Positions 53,945 to 64,000 of a stretch of DNA of 64,000 bases are shown piece by piece. The notes below the pieces were generated by a model, which searched no databases, had not been told where the DNA came from, and was given only the letters and a program-made list of their open reading frames with translations. Location of the stretch: NCBI GenBank assembly GCA_026119855.1, contig JAOWBW010000363.1, positions 1 to 64,000 on the forward strand. The letters are read 5' to 3'. Each line of letters starts with the position of its first letter. Position 1 is the first letter of the stretch. Source of the DNA: Campanula takesimana (Eukaryota; Streptophyta; Magnoliopsida; Asterales; Campanulaceae). Position numbers and translations under genes: made by a program.

Positions 53945-56900
53945 ATGGCTCCTAAGAAAACAACATCAAAGAAACAAGAAGGCTCACAAATGGTAAAAAC
54001 TTCAACTCTCTTTTCTGCTTTTCGCCATTGTTATGTTCGAAGGTTTGGTTTTTCCCCTTTCAGATTTCTCTATGATCCGTTGCTCGTTTTTCAAATTATT
54101 TGATGTTGTATGCTCGATTTTCTCTTAGCTATTCATTTATGTAATTTTTTTTACGATCAATGATCGTTTGGTTTGATTTATGAGGATTTTCGAGTTTTTA
54201 ACTTTTTTTATTCTCTTTTCGTTTTTTCTCAGATTCTGGGTGTTTAATCTTGTTGTTGTTGTTATGGTTTACTTGTTTGTGTTTGATTTTTCATTACGAA
54301 TATTTTGATATGCTTTTTATGCATTTTGGAACTCTTTGACATTTTCATGTTCTTCGTGTATTCATTGTATGTTCTTCATGTTCTTAGTGAATAGTCATAT
54401 GATGTGCCTAACCATGATTTTTGTTTTTGTTTATGCTTTTCGCGCTTATTTTAGGCGTGTAGTTTAAATTTATGTTTTTTTGGACATTTTTACCCTTTAT
54501 ATTTTTAATTTTTGTTCTAAGTATGAGTCCAGTTCATGCGCCTGCGCTTGTAGCTCATGCGCATGCGCTTCTCTCCATGCGCATGTCCAGATCTAATTCA
54601 TAACTGTTGTTTTGCGCAGAATTTAAATTACTTTATTCCTGGATGGGAACTCTATGTGGAAGACCTGAAACAGGATGCGCTTGGACGCTACATAATGGAG
54701 ATAATGGATAACTCTGGCATCCTACCTCTCTTCACCAAAGGACAATCCTTCATCCTCCCCTCATACATCGATGAATTCTTCGGCAAACATAGAGGAAGTG
54801 GAGCGCATCTACGACGACATTCCTGTCCAGTGCTTGAAAAGTTCAATACGCGGAGTTTCTGTCACTATCAATTATGCGCATATCCGTCAAACAATGGGAC
54901 TTCCTGCGTGCAATAAGAAGAAATTGTCTCAAGATACGCAAGACAAAGTTGCGCAGAAGCTGATACAGATACCTACTCTGGTTGGTCAATACAACAACCA
55001 CGATAGGAAAGAATTTGGAGAAATTATGTACCATCTCTGCACACTCATTGGAGATACCATCAATTGCAAGAATAGTAACAAGTCAACGTTCATCAGCAAG
55101 TAATGGATGTGCTGCTCTGCTATCTACAAGAAGAAGACTCTGAGTTGGGCAGAGATTATTTTTGATGAGTTAGTACGTTGGGTGCGCGTCTACAAGAAGA
55201 AAGCTGCTGATCTCAAGAAACCTCCTAAGTATAAAACGCACTGCAGAATTCTGACTGCAGTTTTCATGCGTTTTCCCTCGTTGCGCAAGCTGGTGGATGA
55301 AGATCCATATTTGAAAGTTGATGTTACTTCTACGCGCACTAATTCTCGCGTTTTTCTTCAAAAATTTTCACCGTGAAGTCAACAACTTTGATTACTGTAT
55401 GTGTTGGGCTGTGGATCCCATTGAAGTATTTGAAGACATACATCCTGAAGATCAAGGCTCACCTCCTGTTTCTGATAGTGAGGTAAAAGAAGCCTCTTCA
55501 TCTAGCTCTGACTCTGAAGATGAGTCTGTGTAAGAGCCAGTACTGAACAAGGTTGGGGACAAAGAAAAGGGCAAGGGTGCAGCTGTTGATGAGCCACGCA
55601 AGAAGAAAAAGGCAAAGCAATCCACTGCTACGCCTGATATTAAAATCAAAGAGCCTACTGCGCCTGCTCCAAAGCGCAAGGCTGTAGCTGACCCTGAGCC
55701 TCCGAAGAAATCAAAGAAGTCAAAGGGTGCTTCGCCCTAGAAGGATAAGATAAAGAAAAAAGCAAAGGTTTCGAGGACATTACTTGATGAATCTAATGAA
55801 GAGATTCAAGTTGATGATGATGTTGCTGCGCCCCCTCTTCCTGCGCCCAAGTCTACGCGCGCATCTACCTCTACTCCTGTGCAAGAAGAAGATATATTTG
55901 AAGGTGCATTCAATGACCCACTTATCATCCCTTCCAAGTCTACTGCTGCTGGTCCTTCTACTACTTCACCACTCAGGGGGAGACTCACAAGGAAAACTCT
56001 AGTGAGGATGAAATCCCTCTCTCAGCAAAGAAGAGCATGCCAAAGCAAAAGAGCACGCCAAAGCACCGCGTGAAGAAGCGCCCCACAAAAAGGCCTAGGA
56101 AAGACTTATCTGATACTGAATCTGACCCTCCGTGCTCTGACATGAATGCCCGTGAAATTTCTAGGAAAGAAAGACTGGATGTTATTATGTATAGAAATTC
56201 TGCGCAGCAAGCCCCACCTATCTTCATTGATGGTGAAGGCTTTGCTTTTGATGCGCCTGATCCTACAGTAGATCCAAATGCGCCAATAGTTGAAGATACT
56301 AAGGATTCTAGTTCTGAGGACCATGATGTGCCTCTATCTCCAGTTCATGCGCAAGGTACTTCTCCTCCTCCTGCTGCTGCTACTATCCCTACGCATACAA
56401 CTGGGGATTCTCAAACTTCACCTCCATTCTTTCCCATAGTGCCTCCAGCTCCTGCTCCCTCAGATATCTCCTCTTCCTCAACTGACATGCGCCAAATCTT
56501 GGCCATGCTCCAAACAATTCAGGCTAAGCAGTTTGCCGCGCAAACCCAACATTTTAAAGTGGTCACTGCGCAGACTAAAATTCAAGAGCAACTGGATGCA
56601 CAGGATGCAAGGCTAGATGTGCAAGCCAGTATTCTACAGGCAATTGATTGTGCCATTAAGGGGGAGAGTTCTACAACAAAGGCTACCAGTTCTGAAGCTG
56701 CGCCTACTTTTGATTCTCTGCACCAAGACATAGAGCATGACTTTGGTGTTATTACCATTGCGCTCTCCAAGATTCCCTCTATACATGGTCTGAATGAAGC
56801 TCTGTTCACCTTGGCAGGTTCTATGAATGAAGTTATTCAAGCTGAAACTCCCAAGATTTTAAATGCATTTGAGAACTTCGTGCCATGAGATTCCAGCTCC

Positions 56901-57316
56901 TCCTCCACCTCCCTAGATGCGCTTAAAAGCCACATGACTAGCTGCTTAGTTCAGTTTGGCGACACTTTCAATGGGAAGATGAACCAGGCTATGCTGGATA
57001 TGCAAGCCAGTCAAAATATGGTTCAGGTGGAGCTGACAAAGAGCTTAGTGGATGCGCAGAAAGAGATTCAAGACTTGATTGCGTCTACTCAGCAAACTCT
57101 ATCCAATCATCTTGGTGCGCTTGAGAATGGATTTAATAGATTTTCTGAAGATCTACAAAAGGACAATGATTTAATGCGCAGTGGGATGAAGACTTATGTC
57201 AATCAGACTGTGGAATACAACGCCAAGTTTTAGACTCTGAAGATTGAGTTGATGAACAAATTCACAAGCCTGCAGAACGAGCTAAGGGAAGCGCTTTCAA
57301 GGATCAACATAGATTA
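53945..57316 (+). pseudogene. SIRE third ORF (env-like position), intron-containing, broken
   Basis: Exon 1 (53945-53992) encodes a basic start MAPKKTTSKKQEGSQM and ends ATG|GTAAAA. A T-rich 627-bp intron ends in TTTGCGCAG, and exon 2 continues in phase at 54620 with NLNYFIPGWELYVEDL. The protein has a globular N-part (to about 55380), an acidic Ser/Glu and Lys/Pro-rich middle, and coiled-coil regions near 56480-56640 and 56940-57230. No signal peptide or membrane segment is evident, so an envelope role is not supported by sequence. It resembles the so-called putative plant transposon proteins found 3' of pol in SIRE-like elements. A frameshift near 54780 and stops at 55101, 55531, 55738, 56886 and 57231 break it. 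Confidence 0.7.
54535..54590 (+). repeat. Three CATGCGC(A/C)TGCGC motifs in the ORF3 intron
   Basis: Starts at 54535, 54556 and 54576, steps 21 and 20 bp, just upstream of the intron acceptor. ATGCGCATGCGC is largely self-complementary. Confidence 0.85.
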
Positions 57317-57343
57317 GATTTGTAATTCCTTAGCTGCGCATAT

Positions 57344-59087
57344 TGTAAGTACCCCAATCTGAATTTGACCAATTTAGAGGAATTCTAGGCACTATTCAGG
57401 GATAAACTGATAGGACAAGACCTCACTAAGACAAAATATGGACACAGGGACTGTTCTGGAATTAAAAGATTGAAAAATCCAGAAGGTCGCCAACATGAGC
57501 CGTACGGCTACTTTGGGCACTATCAACCCCTATAAATTGAACCCCTTGCTGATCATTCCAGGGGGGGGATAAATGATTATTGTTAGTGTTACTCTGCTAA
57601 AATTGCTCCAGATAGTGTTTTGAGAGTGAAAGAGAAAGGAAGATTGGCCTAACTAAACATAGGTGAAGCCACCTTCTCCCCCATCCTTCTCTTCATATTA
57701 TCTATTTTGTTTGTTCATATTATTGTTGTTCATCTCTTAATTCTTGCAAGTCTTGTCCATTCAAGCAACTTAATTTCATTGCAAGTCTTGTCCTTCAAGC
57801 ACTTTAATTTTAATCTTATTGCAAGTCTTGTCCTTCAAGCACTTTAATCTTAATCTTATTGCAAGCCTTGTCCTTCAAGCACTATATGTATATATATATT
57901 GTTATACATTATGGTCCAAACCATGGATGATTCAAGGTGCCCTTCATACTTTGTGTGAAAGTGGTTCTAACCTAAGGATGATCATGGTTTGTTGAATTTC
58001 TTACTTATAACAAATTAATGATCTATTTTAATGAAAAAGACACATGTTTTGGTTGATTATGTTGTTCATTGGTAGCAAGGATGGTCATTTGGATGATAAA
58101 GTTTCAATCTTTATCATCCAAACATTGATCTAGCTTCAAAATCCCGTTTGGGGTCATAAAGATCAAATCTTTATGTCAAATAATGTTGTCCCAAGGTTGT
58201 ATTTGGCTTAAGGATCCACTCTTGTGGTGAAAGTCCAAATCTTTATGTTGATTTTGTTTTGATTTGGAAATGATAATCATGTGGGATGATAAAACCTTAG
58301 TGTTTATCATCTTACCCTTTTGATTTAGCTTTGAAATCCCATTTTGGGTCATAAAGATTGAATCTTTATGCAATAATTTGGTCCCTAAGAGGTTAATAAT
58401 GTATAAAAATGTCATCTTGATGATAAAGTTTCCATCTTTAATCATCAAATGGTCATTTTGTCTCATTTGGCCATGTTCATCACCTTTGTGTGATTTTCTC
58501 CAATGATTGCTTTGATCACACCTAAATACTAGTTTTGGGGTTCAATTGATGATCATTAGGCATATGAATGATTTTGTTTAAGTTTGTTGTGTTGAAATAA
58601 AACTGGAATCAGAACTGTTTAAGTTCAGTTTCAGCAGAATGCTCTGTTTCTGCCTGGAACTGGATTGTTTCTAAACAAACTGTAAAAATCCCAAGGAAGA
58701 TCATCCCATCCGTACGGATGGTTTGGGTCAGAGGGAAAATGACCTTTTTGCCCCTTGTTCTGTTGTTTCTTGTGCAAATAAAACCTTCTTTTTTCAGTTA
58801 AAATTGATAAACAGTCAAAAACAGAGATTTTCCGTTAAAACACACACACACGCATGCACTTTTGTTAATTAACAAGGGAGACTCGGTTTTGACCGAGGCG
58901 GCTCGGGTGACGTAAAACACTTCCCAAGCCGTAACCTGACCTCCGAACCTTTTGTCTCTAACCTTTTTCATTTTGTTGGGTTTAAAATTAACAAAGTGTG
59001 GCGACTCCGTTAAATTGTGCCATTGTGTTTGGAACCATCCCGAATTTGGACACATGTTGACCTTGTCGCGGGGCGGGGATCCTTACA
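57344..59087 (+). repeat. 5' LTR of the Ogre/Tat-type element
   Basis: Contains four units beginning GCAAGTCTTGTCC (57744, 57781, 57821, 57861), several GGTCATAAAGAT-type repeats (58150-58400), the palindrome AGCCGTACGGCT at 57498 and the perfect 16-bp palindrome CCATCCGTACGGATGG near 58707. GTGGCGACTCC also occurs inside near 58998, echoing the primer site. Confidence 0.8.
57744..57883 (+). repeat. Four tandem units of 37-40 bp in the Ogre-type LTR
   Basis: GCAAGTCTTGTCC followed by TTCAAGCACTTTAAT and variants, at steps 37, 40 and 40. Confidence 0.9.
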
Positions 59088-59088
59088 G

Positions 59089-59106
59089 TGGCGACTCCGC
59101 TGGGGA
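59089..59106 (+). other. Primer binding site, tRNA-Arg type
   Basis: TGGCGACTCCGCTGGGGA, one base after the LTR, is complementary to the 3' end of a plant tRNA-Arg ending GCGGAGTCGCCA. This is the characteristic primer of Ogre/Tat elements. Confidence 0.85.
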
Positions 59107-60810
59107 AAAGTTTTTTTTCGTACTTCTTTCTAGAAGATCCGGGGGCATTCTTGTGTGGGTCAAACTACCGTTCCCGTTAGTTGACCTTGTGCATGCTTTT
59201 GTGTGTTTCATGTTTCTGTTTGAACTTTTTTGGGTGGATCTGTTCTGGAAATGCAATAAACTGGGGCTTGGTGATCAGAAGTTGGAAAAACTGGAAAAAA
59301 TCTCAACCCTCTTGTCTTAGCCGTACGGCTACTTTGGGTAGGGGGTCAGAATGTTGCAATTTAACCATTTTGTGCAGGAAGCAACACTCTGAACACCCCC
59401 TTTTCTTCTGCTTGTCCAGGTTCCAAATTTACAGTCTTATTTGTGCACATTACCTCCTTTTCTTTGGCCAAAACTTGGTTCTTAAAGCTTGGTTATGCAC
59501 AATCTTTTGGGAAAATAAAATAGGTTTTCAAAGCCTCATTGTGCATAACCCTTCTTGAAAAATTTCTTTGTTTTCAAAACCCTCTTTTTGTTGTGCACAA
59601 CTTGATTTGTACAAATGGCTTTCAAATGAATTGCTCTTCTTGTAAAAATGTTTGGTTTTCAAAAATTCTTGGTTGTGCACAATTGTTACATGTACAAAGT
59701 TTTGGTCCTCACTTGTTCATATTCTTTGATTGATTTCTTGTATAAATTGCTTATTCCATGATTGTCCATATTTGTTCATACCTTGCTCATGTCTTGTTCA
59801 TAATATTGAAAAACAGATTGAAAATTTCTATTTTGACTCAAAGGGGAATATAGAATGACTTCACACAACGCGCACTTGACCTTTCACGTTCTAACAACCC
59901 TTTAAAACCTAGGATGGATGCCAGATGCAGCTCGATTGGCGCTCTTGTTCCCTTCGAGCGCGCACGGGTCCATTCCACCTCCCCTTCCGAGCCGAGTCAA
60001 CCACACATGTCCGTGACACACAAATACCGCGACTTTGGTTGGTTTTTGGTCTAGTTCACGTTGCCATTGTCTTTAAGCATGTGTCCAAAGTCAATTGTGG
60101 CCAAGTTAATGCCCGGGTTACGACTCCTTGATGTAATGCAAGCGTAGCCTAACCCGCCTTTAACCCGTGTGTTAATGACGACCACAATTAACAAAGGTCA
60201 TGTGCTAAAGATAGGGTAACACCGTGTCGTTAAGCCCTAATGAACGAGCCATGTTAATCATCCTTAAGCTCATGGTCGAGGATTAAGACACCTCATTCAA
60301 AATGAGGTCGTTTCGGAATATCGGTGAAGCCTTCGGAACAGTCTCGAATCCGACTGTGGCTTAATCATGATTAGGATGACCCGCACATCGGGAACCTTGC
60401 GACGCACTAGACCTTAGGATCATTTCTTTCGGTTGGTGGAAGCCGCTTGCCCTATAGGACCCTCACCCGGGTTAGTCCGTCCTTGGGAATGCGCAATACA
60501 TGTGAAAAACGAGGAGTCTATAGGCGTAGTGATGCCCTCCACTGATCTAGGAATTAGAGTAGTTGCGAAAAAGAAGAGAAATCTTTTCCAACCATTTAGG
60601 AAATAAAAATGCTTTTTAAGTAAACTTGGATGAATAAATAATTGCACATTGCATGACTTTGCTCCGTTTTTACTTCTTGGCCTTGACGCATTGCATGCTT
60701 GCGTTAATGAGCGTCATTTCGTTAAGTCTTTGGACTGATACCCGTTATCCTCCAAGACTTCCATAAAGGCGTTTCGTTAAGCCTTTGGATGGATCCCCGC
60801 TATCCTTCCA

Positions 60811-61080
60811 AGATCCCTGTTATGATCTCGTTGTGGTCCCCATCGTGATCCCCATTGTGATCCCTGTCGTGATCCCCATTATGATCCACGTTGTGATCCC
60901 CGTTGTGATCCCGTTGTGGTCCCCGTTGTGATCACGTTGTGATCCCCGTTGTGGTCCCCGTTGTGATCCCTGATGTGATCCCGTTGTGATCCCCGTCGTG
61001 ATCCCCGTTGTGATCCACGTTATGATCCCCGTTGTGATCCCGTTGTGATCCCCGATGTGATCCCGTTTGTGATCCCCGCC
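60811..61080 (+). repeat. Tandem GTTGTGATCCCC repeats
   Basis: Some twenty degenerate units of GTGATCCCCGTT or GTGATCCCGTT, 11-18 bp, with a weaker continuation as CCCCGTTAAA/CCCTAGGT to about 61200. Confidence 0.85.
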
Positions 61081-63860
61081 GAAACCTCCGTTAAAACCCT
61101 AGGTGTTGTCCCCTAGGTCCCCGTTGAAATTCCCGCCAAACCCCTAGATGTTGTCCCCTAGGTCCCCGTTAAGATCCCCGTTAAACCTCTAGGCGTAGTT
61201 CCTTAGGAAGTTAGTCAAGTCTTTGGACGGATCCCTGTTAAAGCTTTTGTTAAAGAAAAGAAACAAAAGGTTCTTAGGGTAACTCTCTCCCCTTTCCTTG
61301 GGCCGTCACATGATGACCAATTCTGCGCCCCTCATGCCATTTCGTTCCCGTCAATGTCGTCGCGTGACCATGACCCCTTCGAGTTTAGCTGTCATGGCAC
61401 CACATGGTAATATACCTTGGTCAAGCATTGGCCTCCTCAGTTTGCACCTCCATGTGATGACCATCTCAGTTGCTCTGATCGCCTTGATGGCTCGAACTAG
61501 TGTGAGTACCATCTGGTCCCAAGCCAGTAAGGTTCTGTCCCACGTTGTTCTGACTATATTCTGACAAGCCAAGGAGGCTCCTTTTCCCCGTAACCTTTAA
61601 GTTAGGGCCCTTAGGGCCGCTCTCCGTCACCCTAGGAAGCCCTTTTGGAAAGTGAGTCAATCAATCACCTCTTCCCAAAAGCCCGTTCGAATTAGGCCAA
61701 CTTAAGTCATGTTCGTCTCTTCGTTAAACCCATTTGAATGTGTGAGTCTTTTACTCAAATAGAAAATGCCGTGTGTCAATCCTCATTCAAAAAAATTGGG
61801 AATCAAGTTTTCTTAAAATAAGAGGTCAACTCTTTTCCAAAAGGCTAATCCGCTAATGAGGCGTTCCTCTCAAATCATGGTTATAATTTCACCTCGAGGT
61901 TTAAAATGCTAAAGTCCTTTGCGGTCTTGTCCACCGGAAACATCAACCAAGGAGCCCACATCTGAAATGACGTCTGAGACTTACATCCACGTGAGCAGGA
62001 TTGGGGCACCATCCACGAGAAGAGGCCCATGCCTCGGAGGCCCAAAGGCGGCTACATCAAATGGAGATCCGTACCTTCGCCGAATGCCATGCGCGAGGTT
62101 ACACCCCTTTGAAAGGAAGTCACCAAAAGGAGATGGCCGAATATGGGCCCGGTGGTTGCAATGCCAAGCCAAGTGGAGATCTCGCGACGTCTTTCCCGAT
62201 GATACGGAACCCGAAGTTCCCCGTGGAAGACATGGAATATGCCGCCGACAAACCCTCCAACAATCAAAGAAGAAAATGGAACATCGCGTGTCATAGGGCC
62301 CATCCCTTAAAAAAATAAAAAAATAAAAAAATAATAATAATAAAAAAAAATGATGAGTCTTCCAGCCTCGTAGGATCTAGATTCTCACAAAAGGTCCGCA
62401 CTTGGACATGTATGTACAAAGATATGTCAATAAAAGAGTCATTTTCATTCTCTTCTCTCTTCTCTCTAGACTTGAGACATTATTTTCAATATACATTTAC
62501 TCTTAAAATTGCCTTGTTTGTTATGATCAATTGATTGCTACGTCCCCAAAACGATGAATTGACTTTTAAGCATACTAGTCAATGACGGCTCATTAAGGGC
62601 GAATGGACCTAACACGAATGAGAAATGCTAAACGCAAATAATTAATCTTGATGTGAATAAATGTTGTGATCAATTGGCATGAAGAAACCATTAATGGCAA
62701 GTCTTACCTCATACACTTCCCCGATACACAACCCGATACACCTTTCCAAAACCAATTCTTGATGCACATCGAAGGCATCCCGAGACAGTGAAAAGGTGAG
62801 GACGTTGTTGCTCAACCACCGAGATTTGACAGTGCCCACATGTGCGCAACCAAGCAAAGGACTACCCGAGTCTTCAAAGACAAAGCGGAAAGTGCAAAGG
62901 GGCTACAAATGAGTCAATTTCCAAGATGGCAAGTTGGGGCTAATGTTTCCCCTCTCCGAAAAAAAAAAAAGAATGAATATGTGGAAAGAAGGAAAGGAAA
63001 TGAGCACATGCAAAGAGGAAGTTTGCCTCAAGAGCTCATCGCAAAAGGTCCACCCCCAAGGGTTCGCGAGAAAGGAGGTCTATCCCAAAAGACGACCAAG
63101 AAAGGACTCATCCCAAAGAACCCATTTAACTCAAAAGTTCACACGAAAGGAGGGTTCACCCCAAAAGACCCGTCCCAAAGAGTTCACCACAAAGTGGAAA
63201 GATCTACATCAAAGGATCAACAACGTCCTCCGAGACAACGGGGGAAGAAAGCCAACTTCAGCAAAAGACGGCCCAGGGCCGAACTACGACGACCTGAGCT
63301 CCTCAAAATGAGGGGAACGTAGGCAACCTTCGGGTCCGGTCACAACAAGAAAGAGGATTACCAAGCCATGGCCTTCCCAGAATAGCCACATGCCTCTCCT
63401 TTGGTCTCATTGATGACCGGTTCCCCCAGACAAGAGCCGATACCCAAACACGTCCCGACTTTGCCATTGGTCAAATCTTAATCTCAATTGATCACAACAT
63501 TTATACATGATAAGGCTAACTGCTTGCTATAATCTTGACTTAATGACAGACATGGTCCGTTCAAGCAATCATTTGATGATATTAGCTAAGGAAAATTTCA
63601 AATGTCTTGACAAGTCTTCTTCTCTACATCTTAGGAAAGAGATAAACACTTGTATTCTGTCAAGCAAGGGCTTCCTTCCATTTCATGATAAATTGCTCAA
63701 AGAGCTCACCAAAACAAAGGGACTCTCTCCCAAATAAAATTCCCTTGCATGTTTCCTCCATAAAAAAAATACTTTAAAGTCCCCGTTCTATCAAGTTGGC
63801 TGGATCACTCATAAAAAAAAAGAAGAAGAAAGGAAAAAAGAGAAAGGCACCAAAAAAGTA

Positions 63861-64000
63861 GCCCGCTATGTTAAAAACCCGTAAGGGAGGCCTAGGCAAA
63901 AAACAGGGTGTGCCATAAAAAGACGCAAAAGAGATGCCCGCTAGGTTGAAAACCCGAAAGGGCGACCTAGGCAAACAGAAGGGTGCGTCATGAAAAAGGG
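63861..64000 (+). repeat. 75-bp tandem repeat at the window end
   Basis: GCCCGCTA(T/G)GTT(A/G)AAAACCC begins units at 63861 and 63936, each ending GACCTAGGCAAA or GGCCTAGGCAAA and followed by CAGGGTG/AAGGGTG. The array probably continues beyond the window. Confidence 0.8.

Larger units (their letters stand above)
43117..57343 (+). mobile_element. SIRE-type Ty1-copia retrotransposon, 3' end not in window
   Basis: It has a long 5' LTR (1428 bp), an initiator-Met primer site, gag with UBN2-type core, pol in copia order (protease, integrase, RT, RNase H) and a large third ORF after pol. Long LTRs plus an extra ORF are typical of the SIRE/Maximus lineage. A gag-only element interrupts gag at 45418 and an Ogre-type element interrupts the 3' region at 57344. 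The expected TSD from the left flank is AATAG. Several nonsense codons and frameshifts make this copy inactive. Confidence 0.88.
57344..64000 (+). mobile_element. Ogre/Tat-type Ty3-gypsy element, 5' part only
   Basis: A 1744-bp LTR (57344-59087, TGTAAG to CTTACA) is followed by an 18-base primer site for tRNA-Arg, the type used by Ogre/Tat elements. At least 4.9 kb of internal region follows without recognisable gag or pol. That fits the long 5' region of this lineage or a non-autonomous derivative. It inserted 28 bp after the SIRE third ORF; the left flank predicts the TSD CATAT. The 3' end lies outside the window. Confidence 0.8.
59107..64000 (+). other. Internal 5' region of the Ogre/Tat-type element
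   Basis: No gag, protease or pol domain is seen. It holds another CCGTACGG palindrome (near 59321), tandem repeats (60811-61080), a Lys/Arg/Pro-rich open frame at 62840-63322 with repeated KGG.PK-like units that I do not recognise, and a GAACTACG...ACGTAGGCAACCTT landmark (63281-63330) of a type I associate with Tat-lineage non-coding regions. Short open frames near 61298-61564 and 61919-62318 show no known domain. Confidence 0.55.

Noticed and set aside
62840..63322. Lys/Arg-rich open frame as a gag nucleocapsid gene
   Set aside because: No zinc knuckle or Gag core is visible and the frame is built from degenerate repeats, so I report it only as part of the non-coding interior.

Overview
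This window is repeat-dominated nuclear DNA of a flowering plant, most likely a eudicot. The signs are Ty1-copia and Ty3-gypsy LTR retrotransposons with plant tRNA primer sites, many Stowaway-type MITEs with CTCCCTCCGTCCC ends, MULE-, hAT- and Helitron-type ends, a plant histone H2B and a remnant of a chloroplast DUF1997-type gene. The species cannot be resolved from sequence alone. The only intact cellular gene I can support is histone H2B (33697-34089, minus).

Layout. 0.2-3.3 kb: MITEs and a copia-type solo LTR (900-1720, TSD TTTGA). 3.3-21.3 kb: one nested stack. A Stowaway MITE (ends at 3337 and 21276) was hit by a degenerate Ty1-copia element (3345-12147) and by an 8.9-kb LARD-like element with 3.18-kb LTRs and no coding capacity (12307-21169, TSD GTCCC). 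The copia 5' LTR was itself hit by a solo LTR (3712-6508, TSD ACATT) related to the LARD. 21.3-28 kb: AT-rich DNA with TIR elements, a Helitron 3' end and two MULE-type elements, one with a perfect 9-bp TSD. 28-32.3 kb: decayed intron-containing gene remnants on the minus strand. 32.3-34.6 kb: a hAT-type element with an 8-bp TSD, then H2B with a MITE at its TATA box. 34.8-42.9 kb: TIR elements, one split by a 5.86-kb MULE-type element with a perfect 9-bp TSD and no visible transposase. 43.1-57.3 kb: a SIRE-type Ty1-copia element with gag, pol and a large third ORF. It is interrupted in gag by a 2.9-kb Ty3-gypsy-type gag-protease-only element (45418-48341, TSD GCAAA) and after the third ORF by an Ogre/Tat-type Ty3-gypsy element that runs off the window.

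Most notable observation. Four retroelements here (copia leader, solo LTR, LARD LTRs, gag-only element LTRs) carry short CpG-rich, often palindromic motifs arranged as pairs 22-24 bp apart. In three of them the array is two pairs separated by 41-50 bp. The motif itself differs between elements (GGCACGGTCGTGCC, ATGCGCGCGCCTCC, AGCGGGCGC, TGCTCGGCCGAGCA), even between the related solo LTR and LARD. The SIRE and Ogre elements also carry CpG palindromes (ATGCGCAT and GCCGTACGGC types), spaced differently. The spacing seems conserved while the motif is exchanged, which I cannot match to a described retrotransposon feature. A second point of interest is the SIRE third ORF, which has a spliceosomal-type intron and a promoter-like upstream region rich in bZIP-type sites.
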